This document shows, piece by piece, positions 1 to 7,890 of a stretch of 64,000 nt of DNA. The translations under genes and the position numbers were made by a program. Position 1 is the first letter of the stretch. Every line of letters starts with the position of its first letter. Location: assembly GCF_017916455.1 (NCBI RefSeq), contig NZ_JAFMSY010000004.1, forward strand, positions 62,001 to 126,000, written 5' to 3'. This stretch comes from Nocardioides xinjiangensis (GTDB taxonomy: Bacteria; Actinomycetota; Actinomycetes; Propionibacteriales; Nocardioidaceae). The notes under the pieces are model-generated. The model was not told where the DNA came from. It did no database searches and saw nothing but the letters and a program-made list of their open reading frames with translations.

Positions 1-2348
1 GTGCGCCCACCCTGCACCGCCTCGGCATCCAGGCCTTCGAGCCGCAGCTGATCGAGGGCAAGGCCATCCAGATCCACCCGCTCGTCTGCGGCGCGTTCAA
101 CGCCGACTTCGACGGTGACCAGATGGCCGTGCACCTGCCGCTGTCCGCGGAGGCGCAGGCCGAGGCCCGCATCCTGATGCTCTCGACCAACAACATCCTC
201 AAGCCGTCGGACGGCCGTCCGGTAACCATGCCGTCGCAGGACATGATCATCGGCCTGTTCTGGCTGACCGCCGACCGTGACGGCGAGCCCGGCGAGGGTC
301 GCGTCTTCTCCAGCCCGGCCGAGGCGATCATGGCCTTCGACCGCCGCGAGATCACGCTGCAGAGCAAGATCCGCATCCGCCTCACCGACGTCGTCCCGCC
401 GCTCGACCTCGAGCTCGGTGCCGACTGGGAGGACCGGACCGCGATCCAGCTCGACACCACGCTGGGCCGCGTGTACTTCAACGACACGCTGCCGGCCGAC
501 TACCCCTTCGTGAACGAGGAGGTCGGCAAGAAGCGACTGGGCGCGATCGTCAACGACCTCGCCGAGCGCTACACCAAGGTGCAGGTCGCGGCCTCGCTCG
601 ACGCCCTCAAGGACGCCGGCTTCCACTGGGCCACGCGCTCGGGTGTGACCGTCTCGATCGACGACGTCACCACGCCCGACAGCAAGGCCGAGATCCTGAG
701 CCGCTACGAGGCGCAGGCCGAGAAGGTCCAGAAGAACTACGAGCGCGGTGTGATGACCGACGACGAGCGTCGTCAGGAGCTCATCGAGCTGTGGACCCAG
801 GCCGCCGCCGAGGTCGGCCGCGCGATGGAGGCCAACTTCGACCGGGCCAACCCGATCTACATGATGGTCGACTCGGGCGCCTCCGGAAACATGAACCAGA
901 TCCGGCAGGTCGCGGCCATGCGCGGTCTGGTGGCCAACCCGAAGGGCGAGATCATCCCGCGCCCGATCAAGGCCAACTTCCGCGAGGGCCTGACGGTGCT
1001 CGAGTACTTCATCGCCACCCACGGTGCCCGCAAGGGTCTCGCCGACACCGCGCTGCGCACCGCCGACTCGGGCTACCTGACCCGTCGCCTGGTCGACGTG
1101 TCGCAGGACGTCATCATCCGTGAGGACGACTGCGGCACCGAGCGCGGCCTGCCCAAGCGCATCGACGACGAGCACGTGGAGACCTCGGCGTACGCCCGCT
1201 CCGCCGCCGTCGACGTCGTGCACCCGGAGACGGGTGAGGTGCTCGCCGCGGCCGGCGAGGACCTCGGCGACGTGAAGATCGGCGAGCTCGTCGCGGCAGG
1301 GGTCACCGAGGTGAAGGTCCGCTCGGTCCTGACCTGCGACGCCCGCACCGGCACCTGCGCCAAGTGCTACGGCCGCTCGCTGGCCACCGGCAAGCTGGTC
1401 GACATCGGTGAGGCGGTCGGCATCATCGCCGCCCAGTCGATCGGTGAGCCCGGCACGCAGCTGACCATGCGTACCTTCCACACCGGTGGTGTGGCCTCGG
1501 CCGACGACATCACGCAGGGTCTGCCCCGTGTCGTCGAGCTCTTCGAGGCCCGCTCGCCCAAGGGTCGTACGCCGATCTCGGAGTCCGCCGGTCGCGTGAA
1601 GATCGAGGAGACCGACAAGGCCCGCGTCGTCGTGGTCACCCCCGACGACGGCTCGGAGGTCCAGGAGATCCCGGTGTCGAAGCGCTCGCGCCTCAACGTC
1701 GAGGACGGCGACCACATCGACGTGGGTCACCACATCACGTCCGGTACGCCCGACCCGCAGGACGTCCTGCGCATCCTCGGTGTCCGCAAGGCCCAGGAGC
1801 ACCTCGTCAACGAGGTCCAGGAGGTCTACCGCTCGCAGGGCGTGGCGATCCACGACAAGCACATCGAGATCATCGTGCGGCAGATGCTGCGCCGCGTGAC
1901 GGTCATCGAGTCCGGCGACACCAACCTGCTCCCGTCCGATCTGGTCGACCGGGTGCGGTTCGAGGAGGAGAACCGTCGCGTGGTCTCCGAGGGCGGCAAG
2001 CCGGCCTCGGGTCGCCCGGTGCTCATGGGCATCACGAAGGCCTCGCTCGCGACCGAGTCGTGGCTCTCGGCGGCCTCCTTCCAGGAGACCACCCGGGTGC
2101 TCACCGACGCCGCGATCAACGGCCGCTCCGACAGCCTCCGCGGCCTGAAGGAGAACGTGATCATCGGCAAGCTGATCCCCGCCGGCACCGGCCTGGAGCG
2201 CTACCGCAACATCCGGGTGGAGCCGACGGAGGAGGCGCGCGCCGCGGCCTACTCGGTCACCGGCTACGACTCCTACGACTACGACTTCGGTCCGTCGTCG
2301 CAGGCGGTCGCGCTGGACGACTTCGACTTCGGGTCCTACCAGAACTGA
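1..2348 (+). CDS. rpoC: DNA-directed RNA polymerase beta' subunit, 5'-truncated by window edge
   Basis: The reading frame is open from base 3, so this is the C-terminal part (about 780 codons) of a roughly 1,280-residue actinobacterial beta' subunit. The catalytic magnesium loop [12 protein letters not shown] is encoded at about 99-134. The zinc-binding cysteines lie in [13 protein letters not shown], and the trigger-loop/bridge region in [16 protein letters not shown]. It forms the active centre of core RNA polymerase with RpoB, which should lie upstream of the window. The stop is TGA at 2346-2348, followed 13 bases later by a strong hairpin, so the rpoBC transcript probably ends here. An internal ATG at 123 is not the start, because homology runs through it to the window edge. 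Confidence 0.98.
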   Translation, partial: APTLHRLGIQAFEPQLIEGKAIQIHPLVCGAFNADFDGDQMAVHLPLSAEAQAEARILMLSTNNILKPSDGRPVTMPSQDMIIGLFWLTADRDGEPGEGRVFSSPAEAIMAFDRREITLQSKIRIRLTDVVPPLDLELGADWEDRTAIQLDTTLGRVYFNDTLPADYPFVNEEVGKKRLGAIVNDLAERYTKVQVAASLDALKDAGFHWATRSGVTVSIDDVTTPDSKAEILSRYEAQAEKVQKNYERGVMTDDERRQELIELWTQAAAEVGRAMEANFDRANPIYMMVDSGASGNMNQIRQVAAMRGLVANPKGEIIPRPIKANFREGLTVLEYFIATHGARKGLADTALRTADSGYLTRRLVDVSQDVIIREDDCGTERGLPKRIDDEHVETSAYARSAAVDVVHPETGEVLAAAGEDLGDVKIGELVAAGVTEVKVRSVLTCDARTGTCAKCYGRSLATGKLVDIGEAVGIIAAQSIGEPGTQLTMRTFHTGGVASADDITQGLPRVVELFEARSPKGRTPISESAGRVKIEETDKARVVVVTPDDGSEVQEIPVSKRSRLNVEDGDHIDVGHHITSGTPDPQDVLRILGVRKAQEHLVNEVQEVYRSQGVAIHDKHIEIIVRQMLRRVTVIESGDTNLLPSDLVDRVRFEEENRRVVSEGGKPASGRPVLMGITKASLATESWLSAASFQETTRVLTDAAINGRSDSLRGLKENVIIGKLIPAGTGLERYRNIRVEPTEEARAAAYSVTGYDSYDYDFGPSSQAVALDDFDFGSYQN

Positions 2349-2361
2349 GCGCAGTCACCCT

Positions 2362-2395
2362 GAGGCCCCGGCTCCTTTCGAGGAGCCGGGGCCTC
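2362..2395 (+). terminator. Hairpin terminator of rpoC
   Basis: A perfect 14-bp inverted repeat (arms 2362-2375 and 2382-2395, loop TTTCGA) lies just after the rpoC stop. It is followed by a short T-containing run rather than a long U-tract, as is common in high-GC bacteria. Confidence 0.85.
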
Positions 2396-2401
2396 TGCCT
2401 T

Positions 2402-2407
2402 TAGACT
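2402..2407 (+). promoter_or_regulatory. -10 element TAGACT, leaderless
   Basis: TAGACT ends 6 bases before the GTG at 2414, directly after the rpoC terminator. This spacing puts the transcription start at the start codon. Confidence 0.6.
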
Positions 2408-2413
2408 CCGCCG

Positions 2414-3649
2414 GTGACGAACCCGACCTCCGCCGACGTGCTCGTCGTGGGCGCCGGCCCCGCCGGCTCCGCGGCCGCGGCCTGGGCGGCGCGTGCGGGC
2501 CTCGACGTCCTGCTCGTCGACGCCGCGCGGTTCCCCCGCGACAAGACGTGCGGCGACGGGCTCACGCCGCGCGCGATCGGCGAGATGCAGAAGCTGGGCC
2601 TTGAGGAGTGGCTGCGGGGCCACACGGTCAACCAGGGGCTGCGCGCCCACGGCTTCGGCCAGACCCTCCTGCTGCCGTGGCCGGGAGGGTCGCTGCCCGA
2701 CTGGGGCTCCGCGGTCGCGCGCACCGAGCTCGACGACCACCTGCGCACGGTGGCCGTCACGAGCGGTGCCCGGGCGCTCGACGGCGCCCGCGCGGTCGGC
2801 GTGCGCCGCGACGGTGAGCGCGTCGCGGCCGTCGAGCTCCGCGACGCCGAGGGGACCTTCGAGGTGGCCTGCCGGTGGCTGGTCGTCGCCGACGGCGTGC
2901 GCTCCCCGCTCGGCAAGCTGCTGGGGCGCGAGTGGCACCGCGACACGGTGTACGCCGTGGCGGGGCGCTCCTACGTCGACTCCGACCTCTCCGACGACCC
3001 GTGGATCAGCTCCCACCTCGAGCTGCGTGACGAGGCGGGCGAGCTGGTGTCGGGCTACGGCTGGATCTTCCCGCTCGGCGACGGGAGCGTGAACCTCGGC
3101 GCCGGCACGCTCGCGACGAGCAGGCGGCCCGCCGAGGTGGCGATCAAGCCGCTGATGCAGACCTACGCCGACGCCATCGGCAAGGACTTCGGGCTCACCG
3201 GCGAGCTGCGGATGCCGACGTCGGCACTGCTGCCGATGGGCGGCGCGGTGAGCAACGTCGCCGGTCCCAACTGGGCGCTGGTCGGCGACGCGGCCGCGTG
3301 CGTGAACCCGCTCAACGGCGAGGGCATCGACTACGGCCTGGAGACCGGCCGGCTCGTCGCCGAGCACCTCGCTTCCGGCACCGGGCTGGGGGAGGCCTGG
3401 CGCGCGACCCTCGTGGAGCACTACGGCGAGGCCTTCTCGATCGCTCGGCGGCTGGCCGGCATCGCCACCCAGCCCAGGGTCGTCTCGGCCCTGGGACCGG
3501 CCGGCATGCGCTCGGACTGGCTGATGGCGCTTGCGCTGCGCTGGATGGGCAACCTCGTCGACGACGCGGACCGCGACCGCGCCGCGCGCGTCTGGCGGTG
3601 GGCAGGGCGCCGGTCGATGTCCCGGGACGCGCGCCCGCCCTTTTCCTGA
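2414..3649 (+). CDS. Geranylgeranyl reductase family FAD-dependent oxidoreductase
   Basis: This 411-residue flavoprotein opens with the Rossmann fingerprint VLVVGAGPAGSAAAAWAA. It also has the family motif DKTCGDGLTPRA (about residues 36-47) and the second FAD motif ALVGDAAACVNPLNGEGI. Relatives reduce isoprenoid double bonds, for example in the menaquinone side chain (MenJ-type) or in archaeal and plant geranylgeranyl groups. A menaquinone-modifying role is likely in an actinobacterium but is not proven by sequence. The GTG start is supported by a leaderless -10 six bases upstream. It is transcribed separately from rpoC and faces the convergent acyltransferase gene across only 7 bases. Confidence 0.88.
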   Translation: MTNPTSADVLVVGAGPAGSAAAAWAARAGLDVLLVDAARFPRDKTCGDGLTPRAIGEMQKLGLEEWLRGHTVNQGLRAHGFGQTLLLPWPGGSLPDWGSAVARTELDDHLRTVAVTSGARALDGARAVGVRRDGERVAAVELRDAEGTFEVACRWLVVADGVRSPLGKLLGREWHRDTVYAVAGRSYVDSDLSDDPWISSHLELRDEAGELVSGYGWIFPLGDGSVNLGAGTLATSRRPAEVAIKPLMQTYADAIGKDFGLTGELRMPTSALLPMGGAVSNVAGPNWALVGDAAACVNPLNGEGIDYGLETGRLVAEHLASGTGLGEAWRATLVEHYGEAFSIARRLAGIATQPRVVSALGPAGMRSDWLMALALRWMGNLVDDADRDRAARVWRWAGRRSMSRDARPPFS

Positions 3650-3656
3650 GCAGGCG

Positions 3657-4679
3657 TCAGACCGCGGTGCGGGTGCGGCGTGCCGACCGCCTGGCTCCCA
3701 GCCAGCCCAGGGGGTTGGTGAACGGCGTCAGCACCGTGCGGACGGGTCGCGACGCGAGCACCAGGGCGAGGGCCACCGCGCCCAGCGTCGTCAGCACCAG
3801 GCCGAGGGTGGGGTGCGCCGCGGTGAAGTCGGGCCAGCCGACCGCCAGGAACGTCTTGATGACGAAGCCGTGGAACAGGTAGACCACCATGGTCGCCGAG
3901 CCCATCGTGGTGAACCACCCGAGCGACCGGCGGGGCACCAGCGACATCGCCGCGAAGGCGCCGACGAGCCCCACCATCATCACCGTCAGACGGGTCTGGA
4001 AGGCGATCTCGTTGTCGATGGGGAGCGCGGAGTAGCCGGTGTCGTACCAGAGCAGCGCGGTCTCGGCCCAGGTGTCGGTGTAGACCGCCATCACGCCGAT
4101 CCCGGCCAGCAGCGGCACGGCGGCCGCCCGCACCCACACGTCGTCGAGGTGCTTGAGGTGCCGCGGCTTCAGGTGCAGGCCCAGGACGAAGAACGGCAGC
4201 AGCCCGAGGAAGCGCGGGATCATCAGGGTGTCGTCGTTCCACAGCCCGCCCAGCAGGCTCACGATCACCGACAGCGGCAGGAACAGCCAGTGCCGCTTGA
4301 GGATCGGCGTCACGAGCCGCCACATCAGCAGGACGATGAGGTACCACATCGTCCAGTGCGGGACGAGCCACAGCGGGCCCTCGACCCCCTCGCCGGCGAC
4401 CTCGCGCCGGAAGTAGAACAGCGTCGGCTCGAAGATCAGGTAGGGCACGGCGAGGGTCTGGACGAGGTTCGTCATCCGCCGCCGGTCCCACTCGAACGAC
4501 TTCGACAGGTACCCGCTGACGAAGACGAACGCCGGGATGTGCCAGAGGTAGATGAAGTCGTAGACCCAGTGGCTGCCCGCCGTCTCCTCGACCAGGCCGA
4601 TCGCGTGCCCGACGACGACGAGGGTGACCAGCACGATCTTCACGTTGTCGAGCCACGGGTCACGGGACGCGGGGGGCAC
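3657..4679 (-). CDS. Acyltransferase 3 family membrane protein
   Basis: The protein has about 340 residues and roughly ten hydrophobic segments. It begins near DPWLDNVKIVLVTLVVVGHA, the characteristic first helix with the catalytic-type histidine of Acyl_transf_3 (OafA/NolL/fucose-O-acetylase type). Such proteins O-acylate sugars or other extracytoplasmic acceptors; the substrate cannot be told here. The open frame extends much further upstream only as a shadow of the NUDIX gene. I prefer the GTG at 4679 because a TACGGT -10 sits 6 bases before it; GTG at 4697 is an alternative. It is divergent from the NUDIX gene through a very compact promoter region. Confidence 0.82.
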   Translation of the reverse strand: MPPASRDPWLDNVKIVLVTLVVVGHAIGLVEETAGSHWVYDFIYLWHIPAFVFVSGYLSKSFEWDRRRMTNLVQTLAVPYLIFEPTLFYFRREVAGEGVEGPLWLVPHWTMWYLIVLLMWRLVTPILKRHWLFLPLSVIVSLLGGLWNDDTLMIPRFLGLLPFFVLGLHLKPRHLKHLDDVWVRAAAVPLLAGIGVMAVYTDTWAETALLWYDTGYSALPIDNEIAFQTRLTVMMVGLVGAFAAMSLVPRRSLGWFTTMGSATMVVYLFHGFVIKTFLAVGWPDFTAAHPTLGLVLTTLGAVALALVLASRPVRTVLTPFTNPLGWLGARRSARRTRTAV

Positions 4680-4685
4680 GGCGTC

Positions 4686-4691
4686 ACCGTA
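4686..4691 (-). promoter_or_regulatory. -10 element TACGGT (minus strand), leaderless
   Basis: Read on the minus strand, TACGGT lies 6 bases before the GTG at 4679. It is one half of a divergent promoter pair with the element at 4698-4703. Confidence 0.55.
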
Positions 4692-4697
4692 CTTCAC

Positions 4698-4703
4698 TAG
4701 GTT
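4698..4703 (+). promoter_or_regulatory. -10 element TAGGTT, leaderless
   Basis: TAGGTT lies 6 bases before the ATG at 4710 and only 6 bases from the opposing -10 of the acyltransferase gene. Confidence 0.6.
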
Positions 4704-4709
4704 GGAGGC

Positions 4710-5639
4710 ATGGGATCCCTGCCGAGGCGCCAACGGGTGGCCGCGTACGCCGTCATCCTGCGGGTGCGCGGCGGGCAGGTCGACATCCTCCTGAGCCGGC
4801 TCGCTCCCCGGGTCTCGCGCAGCGAGATGTGGACCCTGCCCGGTGGTGGGGTCGACCACGGGGAGGACCCGCGCGACGCCCTCATCCGCGAGGTGGGCGA
4901 GGAGACCGGGCTCGCTGCCACGGTCGGTGACCGTGCGCGCGTCTACAGCGCCCACATGCCCCGCGCCCCGCGCGACGGCCAGCTCGTCGACGCGCACGCC
5001 ATCCGGCTGGTCTACGAGGGCTGGGTGGCGCCGGACTCCCCGGAGCCGCGGGTCGTCGAGGTCGACGGGTCGACGATCGAGGCCGCGTGGAAGCCCCTCG
5101 GCGACGTCACGTCGGGCGCCGTCCCGGTGTCCGCGGTGGTCACCGAGGCGCTCGTCGACCACCAGCCGTTCCGCCTGCAGCGGGTGGCGGCGTACGCCGT
5201 CGTCACCCGCCGGCGCGACGACGTCCAGCAGGTGCTCCTGACGCGGTTGTCGGCGCGGGCAGCCCACCCGGGCATGTGGACGCTGCCGGGCGGCGGGGTC
5301 GACCACGGCGAGCACCCGTCGGTCGCGCTCGCGCGCGAGGTCCAGGAGGAGTGCGGGCTGCGCTGCGAGGTCCAGGAGCTGGTCGGCGTCCACGACACGC
5401 ACTTCTCCGGCACGGCGCCGTCGGGGCGCATCGAGGACTTCCACGGCGTGCACCTGCTCTACCGGGCCACCGTCGAGGACGGCGAGCCGGCGGTTGCGGA
5501 GGCGGACGGCACCACCGACGCCGTCGCCTGGGTCGACGTCACCGACGTGGGCGCGGGCCGGGTGCCCGTGCTCGACCTGGTCCGTCACGCGCTGGCCGCG
5601 GAGCATCCGGCGCACGTCCGGCCCGGGGGGACCGCATGA
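4710..5639 (+). CDS. Tandem NUDIX hydrolase domain protein
   Basis: A 309-residue protein made of two NUDIX domains. Both carry complete NUDIX boxes: the first at about residues 46-68 (E52, then REVGEETGL), the second at about 195-217 (REVQEECGL). The two halves look like an internal duplication: each has QRVAAYAV at its N-terminus and an identical MWTLPGGGVDHGE stretch before the catalytic glutamates. NUDIX enzymes hydrolyse nucleoside diphosphates linked to a second moiety; the substrate is unknown. The stop overlaps the start of the next gene (ATGA), so it is probably co-translated with the transhydrogenase-like enzyme. The start is fixed by the leaderless -10 at 4698. Confidence 0.88.
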   Translation: MGSLPRRQRVAAYAVILRVRGGQVDILLSRLAPRVSRSEMWTLPGGGVDHGEDPRDALIREVGEETGLAATVGDRARVYSAHMPRAPRDGQLVDAHAIRLVYEGWVAPDSPEPRVVEVDGSTIEAAWKPLGDVTSGAVPVSAVVTEALVDHQPFRLQRVAAYAVVTRRRDDVQQVLLTRLSARAAHPGMWTLPGGGVDHGEHPSVALAREVQEECGLRCEVQELVGVHDTHFSGTAPSGRIEDFHGVHLLYRATVEDGEPAVAEADGTTDAVAWVDVTDVGAGRVPVLDLVRHALAAEHPAHVRPGGTA

Positions 5640-6901
5640 GCGAGAGCGTCTTCACCTACGCCGCACCCGGGCTCAAGTTCGGCCGCGGCGCGAGCGGCGA
5701 GGTCGGCCACGACGTGCTGCAGCTGTGCCGCGGCACGACCGGCGGGGCGCGGCGCGTCCTGCTGGTGACGGACCCCGGGGTCGCCGCGACCGGCCACCCG
5801 TCCCGCGTCGCTGAGGCCGTGCGGGCCCGTGGGATCGAGGTGACCGTCTTCGCCGAGGCCCGCGTCGAGCCGACGGACGCCTCGCTCGCGGCGGCGATCG
5901 ACTTCGCGCGCGATGCCGGCCCGTTCGACGCGGTGGTCGCCGTCGGGGGCGGCTCGTCCATCGACACGGCCAAGGCCGTCGACCTGCTGCTGACCAACGA
6001 CGGCGAGCTCATGGACTACGTCAACCCACCCGTCGGTGGCGGCTGTGCCCCCACGCAGGCGCTGCTGCCGCTGGTCGCGGTGCCGACCACGACCGGCACC
6101 GGTGCCGAGTCGACGACGATCTGCGTCCTCGACGTGCTCGCTTTCAAGGTCAAGACCGGCATCTCGCACGCTCGGCTGCGTCCGACGCTGGCCGTGGTCG
6201 ACCCCGACCTGACCATGACCCAGCCCGCGATGGTCACCGCGTCGGCGGGCATGGACATCCTCTGCCACGCGCTCGAGAGCTGGACCGCGCGCTGGTTCGC
6301 CGACTTCGACGCCAAGCAGCCCGAGCAGCGGGTGCCCTACTGCGGCGCGAATCCGATCGCGGACATGTGGGCGGAGAAGTCGCTCGCCCTCCTCGCCGGC
6401 TCCTTCCGTCGCGCGGTGCACGACGGCTCGGACCGGCACGCACGCGAGCAGATGGCCCTGGCCGCCACGTTCGCCGGCCTGGGCTTCGGCAACGCGGGTG
6501 TGCACGTGCCGCACGCCTGTGCGTACCCGATCGCCGGCCGGGTCCGCGACTACCGGCCCGCGGACTATCCCCCCGACGAGCCGATCGTCCCGCACGGGAT
6601 GGCGGTGGTGATGACCGCGCCGGCGGCGTTCGAGCTCACCTTCGACGCCTCCCCCGAGCGGCACCGGCGCGCGGCCGAGCTGCTCGGCGGCGGCGGCGAG
6701 CCGCTCCCCGAGGTGCTGCGGGGGCTGATGCGCGACGTCGGCCTGCCGAGCGGGCTCGCCGAGATCGGCTACGGCGCCGCCGACGTCGACGACCTGGTCG
6801 AGGGCGCCCTCCAGCAGCAGCGCCTGCTCGCCACCGCGCCGATCGACGTGACTCCCGACGACCTGGCCACGGTCTTCGCCGCCTCGCTCGAGCACTGGTG
6901 A
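5636..6901 (+). CDS. Iron-containing alcohol dehydrogenase, hydroxyacid-oxoacid transhydrogenase-like
   Basis: A 421-residue group III (iron-dependent) alcohol dehydrogenase fold. It has AVGGGSSIDTAKA (nucleotide binding), VPTTTGTGAESTT, and metal-binding histidines in ILCHALES and in GNAGVHVPHACAYPIAG. The overall pattern, including the ANPIADMWA and PIVPHGMAVV segments, resembles the ADHFE1 family more than simple butanol dehydrogenases. That family couples oxidation of gamma-hydroxybutyrate to reduction of 2-oxoglutarate. The specific reaction is inferred from this resemblance. The start ATG overlaps the NUDIX stop. Confidence 0.82.
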   Translation: MSESVFTYAAPGLKFGRGASGEVGHDVLQLCRGTTGGARRVLLVTDPGVAATGHPSRVAEAVRARGIEVTVFAEARVEPTDASLAAAIDFARDAGPFDAVVAVGGGSSIDTAKAVDLLLTNDGELMDYVNPPVGGGCAPTQALLPLVAVPTTTGTGAESTTICVLDVLAFKVKTGISHARLRPTLAVVDPDLTMTQPAMVTASAGMDILCHALESWTARWFADFDAKQPEQRVPYCGANPIADMWAEKSLALLAGSFRRAVHDGSDRHAREQMALAATFAGLGFGNAGVHVPHACAYPIAGRVRDYRPADYPPDEPIVPHGMAVVMTAPAAFELTFDASPERHRRAAELLGGGGEPLPEVLRGLMRDVGLPSGLAEIGYGAADVDDLVEGALQQQRLLATAPIDVTPDDLATVFAASLEHW

Positions 6902-7123
6902 GCCGGGCCCCCCCGGGCGGCGGGGCAGCGGGCAGCGGCAGCGGGGCGGGCCGTGCAGCACTCGCTGGTGCGTGCTCGGTCGTGCGCGCCAACCTCCTGC
7001 GGCGGGCAGTCGTCGAACGCAGGAGCCTGGGTCACCCGACCGACTGCGCGACGTCGGTGCGTCGGTGCGTCGGGGCGGCGGAGCCGGCCTGTGGAGGACG
7101 CTCCGGGTGCGCGCGCCCGCCCG

Positions 7124-7129
7124 TAGCGT
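7124..7129 (+). promoter_or_regulatory. -10 element TAGCGT, leaderless
   Basis: TAGCGT lies 7 bases before the GTG at 7137 and decides the start of the following hypothetical gene. Confidence 0.55.
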
Positions 7130-7136
7130 CGACGGT

Positions 7137-7802
7137 GTGCCCGAGGTCTGCGACCCGTTCGATCCCCACGACTGGCTGACGCAGCGCGCCGCCGCCCAGG
7201 TGCTGCACGAGGACCTGGGCATCCACCCGGAGACAGCGCGCCGGCTCCTCGTGGCCGGAGTGCTCGGTCGTCCCCGGCGCACCAGCCTGGCGGCGTTCCA
7301 CCACCGCGACGCCGTCGACGCGTTCGTCGCCCGCTGTCGCGAGCAGGCCCCGCTGCCGGTGCCCGACCGCAACCTCGTCGTCGTGAGGGTCGGCAACGCG
7401 CGTGTGGCGTACGGCGCGACGGAGCAGCACCAGCTCGACCGACTGGCCGACGGGTGGCGCATGTCCCCGACCTGGCGCGCACTGTGCCGCGGCGTCGTGG
7501 AGGCCGGGCTGCCGCCCGTCGGCCTGCTGGTGACGTTGAGCGGCGTCGTCGTGGCCGGGGCCGACATCGCGGGCGCCGAATGGGCAGGGGCCGAGGTCGA
7601 GGGGGCGGACCACCGCACCCTGTCGCCCCTCCTGACGCGCTTCGACCTGCGGGCACCCGGCGAGTGGTACGACGACTGGCGCGGCCGCCTGCTGCCGACG
7701 GGAGCCGGCGGGGCCGCGCTGCGGTTCTGGGCGCTCGGGACGCGGCCGCCGTGGGAGCGCACGACGAGGAATCGGGCGCCCTGGCGACCGGTCCTAGGAT
7801 GA
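7137..7802 (+). CDS. Hypothetical protein with possible helix-turn-helix N-terminus
   Basis: A 221-residue protein I do not recognise. Residues about 8-60 (DWLTQRAAAQVLHEDLGIHP onward) look like a small helical, helix-turn-helix-like segment that reads through a tip of arginines. The rest is mixed alpha/beta, with GWRMSPTWRALCRGVVEAGL near the middle and a tryptophan-rich C-terminus. No transmembrane segment is evident. The open frame begins earlier (6972), but codon use becomes gene-like only from about 7137, where a TAGCGT -10 precedes GTG by 7 bases. The 235 bases upstream contain a short GTCGGTGC repeat and no other gene. Confidence 0.6.
   Translation: MPEVCDPFDPHDWLTQRAAAQVLHEDLGIHPETARRLLVAGVLGRPRRTSLAAFHHRDAVDAFVARCREQAPLPVPDRNLVVVRVGNARVAYGATEQHQLDRLADGWRMSPTWRALCRGVVEAGLPPVGLLVTLSGVVVAGADIAGAEWAGAEVEGADHRTLSPLLTRFDLRAPGEWYDDWRGRLLPTGAGGAALRFWALGTRPPWERTTRNRAPWRPVLG
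7795..7800 (+). promoter_or_regulatory. -10 element TAGGAT, leaderless
   Basis: TAGGAT lies 6 bases before the ATG of the 27-codon ORF at 7807 and overlaps the end of the preceding gene. It drives the small ORF and methyltransferase pair. Confidence 0.6.
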
Positions 7803-7806
7803 GGAC

Positions 7807-7890
7807 ATGAACCCCCGCCACCGACGCCTCGTGATCCCGGTGGCCCTCGGGGCGCTGATCCTCGTCGTCGTCCTCGCCGCGGTGCTGTGA
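7807..7890 (+). CDS. 27-residue membrane peptide
   Basis: A short ORF encodes MNPRHRRLVI followed by a single hydrophobic helix rich in Val, Leu and Ala. The N-terminal arginines predict an N-in single-pass membrane peptide. It is supported by a well-placed leaderless -10 (7795-7800) and by the GTGA overlap of its stop with the next start, which implies translational coupling. It has no recognised function. It could act as a leader whose translation gates the methyltransferase, as a real small membrane protein, or both. Confidence 0.6.
   Translation: MNPRHRRLVIPVALGALILVVVLAAVL

Noticed and set aside
3657-5615. A 652-residue minus-strand frame covering the acyltransferase and the NUDIX gene
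   Set aside because: Only the 346 C-terminal residues look like a protein family. The N-terminal part is the antisense shadow of the NUDIX domains, and a GTG with a -10 lies at 4679.
6902-7136. Additional gene or terminator between the transhydrogenase-like gene and the hypothetical protein
   Set aside because: Only a weak 5-bp GC hairpin and a short GTCGGTGC repeat are present; codon use is not gene-like.
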